This document shows, one piece after another, positions 31,474 to 32,027 of a stretch of 32,027 nt of DNA (position 1 is its first letter; the number at the start of each line of letters is the position of its first letter). Source of the DNA: JBCCGR01 sp039029195 (GTDB lineage Bacteria > Pseudomonadota > Alphaproteobacteria > Rhizobiales > Rhizobiaceae); NCBI GenBank assembly GCA_039029195.1, contig JBCCGR010000054.1:1-32027 (forward strand), in the 5' to 3' direction. The position numbers and the translations under genes are program-made. The notes under the pieces were generated by a model. It saw only the letters and a program-made list of their open reading frames with translations. It was not told where the DNA came from and did not search any database.

Positions 31474-32027
31474 TCAGTCCACGAATTTTGCTGAGACCTT
31501 GGCCACGCGAATGGCGCCGGTTCCGGCATTGCCGATCCTGATTGTCACACTGGTCTGGTCGGGCTCAACAAAGGTGCGAACCCGGCTTTCCGTCCAGTAG
31601 GGAACCACGGCGCGACGGGATTCCGCACCATACACCCCATCCATCAAGGTAACGGTGAGGTCTTCATAGTCGTAGCTGGTTTCGGTCATCGACCAGGTGG
31701 CCTTGGCGGCTGCCGGTGGCACAAGCGCTTTGTCAGCACAGGCCCAGACATTGATCTCCAGTTCCCGACCATCAAAACCATCGGCGGTGAAGGTCGGGGA
31801 AACCGTCAGGGTCTCGCCGGCATCAATCACCACATCTTCGGTGATGCCTTTGGGCAAATCCGTTCCGCCGACACCATTTCCAAAGTTCAAAACGCCGGTG
31901 GATGTCCAGCCCGCCATAAGCGCGCCACTGTTCACAAGGTTTGGATTGGTGATCAGTTCCGTTCCCTTTGGTCGGGCGAGCGGCAATTGACGATCATCAT
32001 TGCGCCCCTCGATACCAACCCATTCAA
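31474..32027 (-). CDS. Prophage tail or appendage protein, C-terminal part
   Basis: The open frame runs from the right window edge to a stop at 31474, with 184 complete codons and no start in the window, so the N-terminus is missing. The visible part is beta-rich: NPNLVNSGALMAGWTSTGVLNFG, then VIDAGETLTVSPTFTADGFDGRELEINVWACAD and a C-terminal TSVTIRIGNAGTGAIRVAKVSAKFVD block. Such a carbohydrate-binding-like layout is common at the ends of phage tail fibres and other virion appendages, and the position just upstream of the endolysin fits, but there is no diagnostic motif. Family uncertain. Confidence 0.65.
   Translation of the reverse strand, partial: EWVGIEGRNDDRQLPLARPKGTELITNPNLVNSGALMAGWTSTGVLNFGNGVGGTDLPKGITEDVVIDAGETLTVSPTFTADGFDGRELEINVWACADKALVPPAAAKATWSMTETSYDYEDLTVTLMDGVYGAESRRAVVPYWTESRVRTFVEPDQTSVTIRIGNAGTGAIRVAKVSAKFVD

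Noticed and set aside
1..32027. CRISPR array, insertion sequence, restriction or toxin-antitoxin system
   Set aside because: I looked for regularly spaced repeats, transposase motifs with terminal repeats, and typical small toxin/antitoxin pairs on both strands and found none.

Overview
This window looks like chromosome of an alphaproteobacterium of the order Hyphomicrobiales (Rhizobiales). That placement rests on gene content read by eye: a MucR/Ros regulator, a DnaA-domain-IV (HdaB-like) protein followed by a DUF6456 protein, DUF5330, DUF1491, DUF2336 and DUF3750 proteins, a Tat-exported TIGR03808-type beta-helix protein, and a DivJ/PleC-like PAS histidine kinase. Base composition is moderate to moderately high GC, with one clearly AT-richer intergenic stretch upstream of mucR. 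Genus cannot be fixed from the sequence alone.

Layout. (1) 1-1787, minus strand: the N-terminal two thirds of oligopeptidase B (runs off the left edge) and msrB, overlapping by 4 nt. (2) 1835-9519, minus strand: a tightly overlapping ten-gene operon for a Mrp/Mnh-type multisubunit cation/proton antiporter. MrpA is not one large protein: its C-terminal DUF4040/MbhE-like part is a separate gene, and there are three NuoL/M/N-type channel subunits plus one small uncharacterised membrane protein. (3) 9520-10241: long AT-rich gap, then mucR and its terminator. (4) 10765-13518: a doubtful small ORF, a palindrome-rich regulatory region, the HdaB-like/DUF6456 pair, sufE and a DUF5330 gene. (5) 13519-16765: a gap holding a candidate small RNA, then a membrane PAS histidine kinase, a membrane-anchored peptidoglycan-binding protein and DUF1491. 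(6) 16791-22083: DUF2336, a dihaem cytochrome c with a cytochrome c', iron superoxide dismutase, a branched-chain aminotransferase and a 2-haloacid dehalogenase. (7) 22084-28237: a HerA-like ATPase (DUF853/YjgR), the TIGR03808-type protein, DUF3750, an SCP2-type thiolase and a bile-acid:sodium-symporter-like transporter. (8) 28287-28634: tRNA-Gln(UUG) on the minus strand and tRNA-Pro(CGG) on the plus strand. (9) 28635-32027: the edge of a prophage-like element apparently lodged at the 3' end of tRNA-Pro, with a zinc-ribbon protein, a strong terminator and a minus-strand lysis module (GH19-type endolysin with a C-terminal membrane anchor, holin-like protein, three small unknown membrane/secreted proteins) downstream of a truncated tail/appendage gene.

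How the parts fit. Most of the window is core chromosome: ion homeostasis (antiporter), oxidative damage control (MsrB, SodB, the cytochrome pair), Fe-S assembly (SufE), and cell-cycle or envelope control (MucR, HdaB-like, DivJ-like kinase, peptidoglycan-binding protein). The accessory region begins at tRNA-Pro. The most promising material for follow-up is the three-channel split Mrp operon with its unknown small subunit, the HdaB-like/DUF6456 locus with its stacked inverted repeats and GANTC sites, the candidate small RNA near 13.6 kb, and the unknown genes of the prophage lysis module. I saw no CRISPR array, transposase, restriction system or recognisable anti-phage system.
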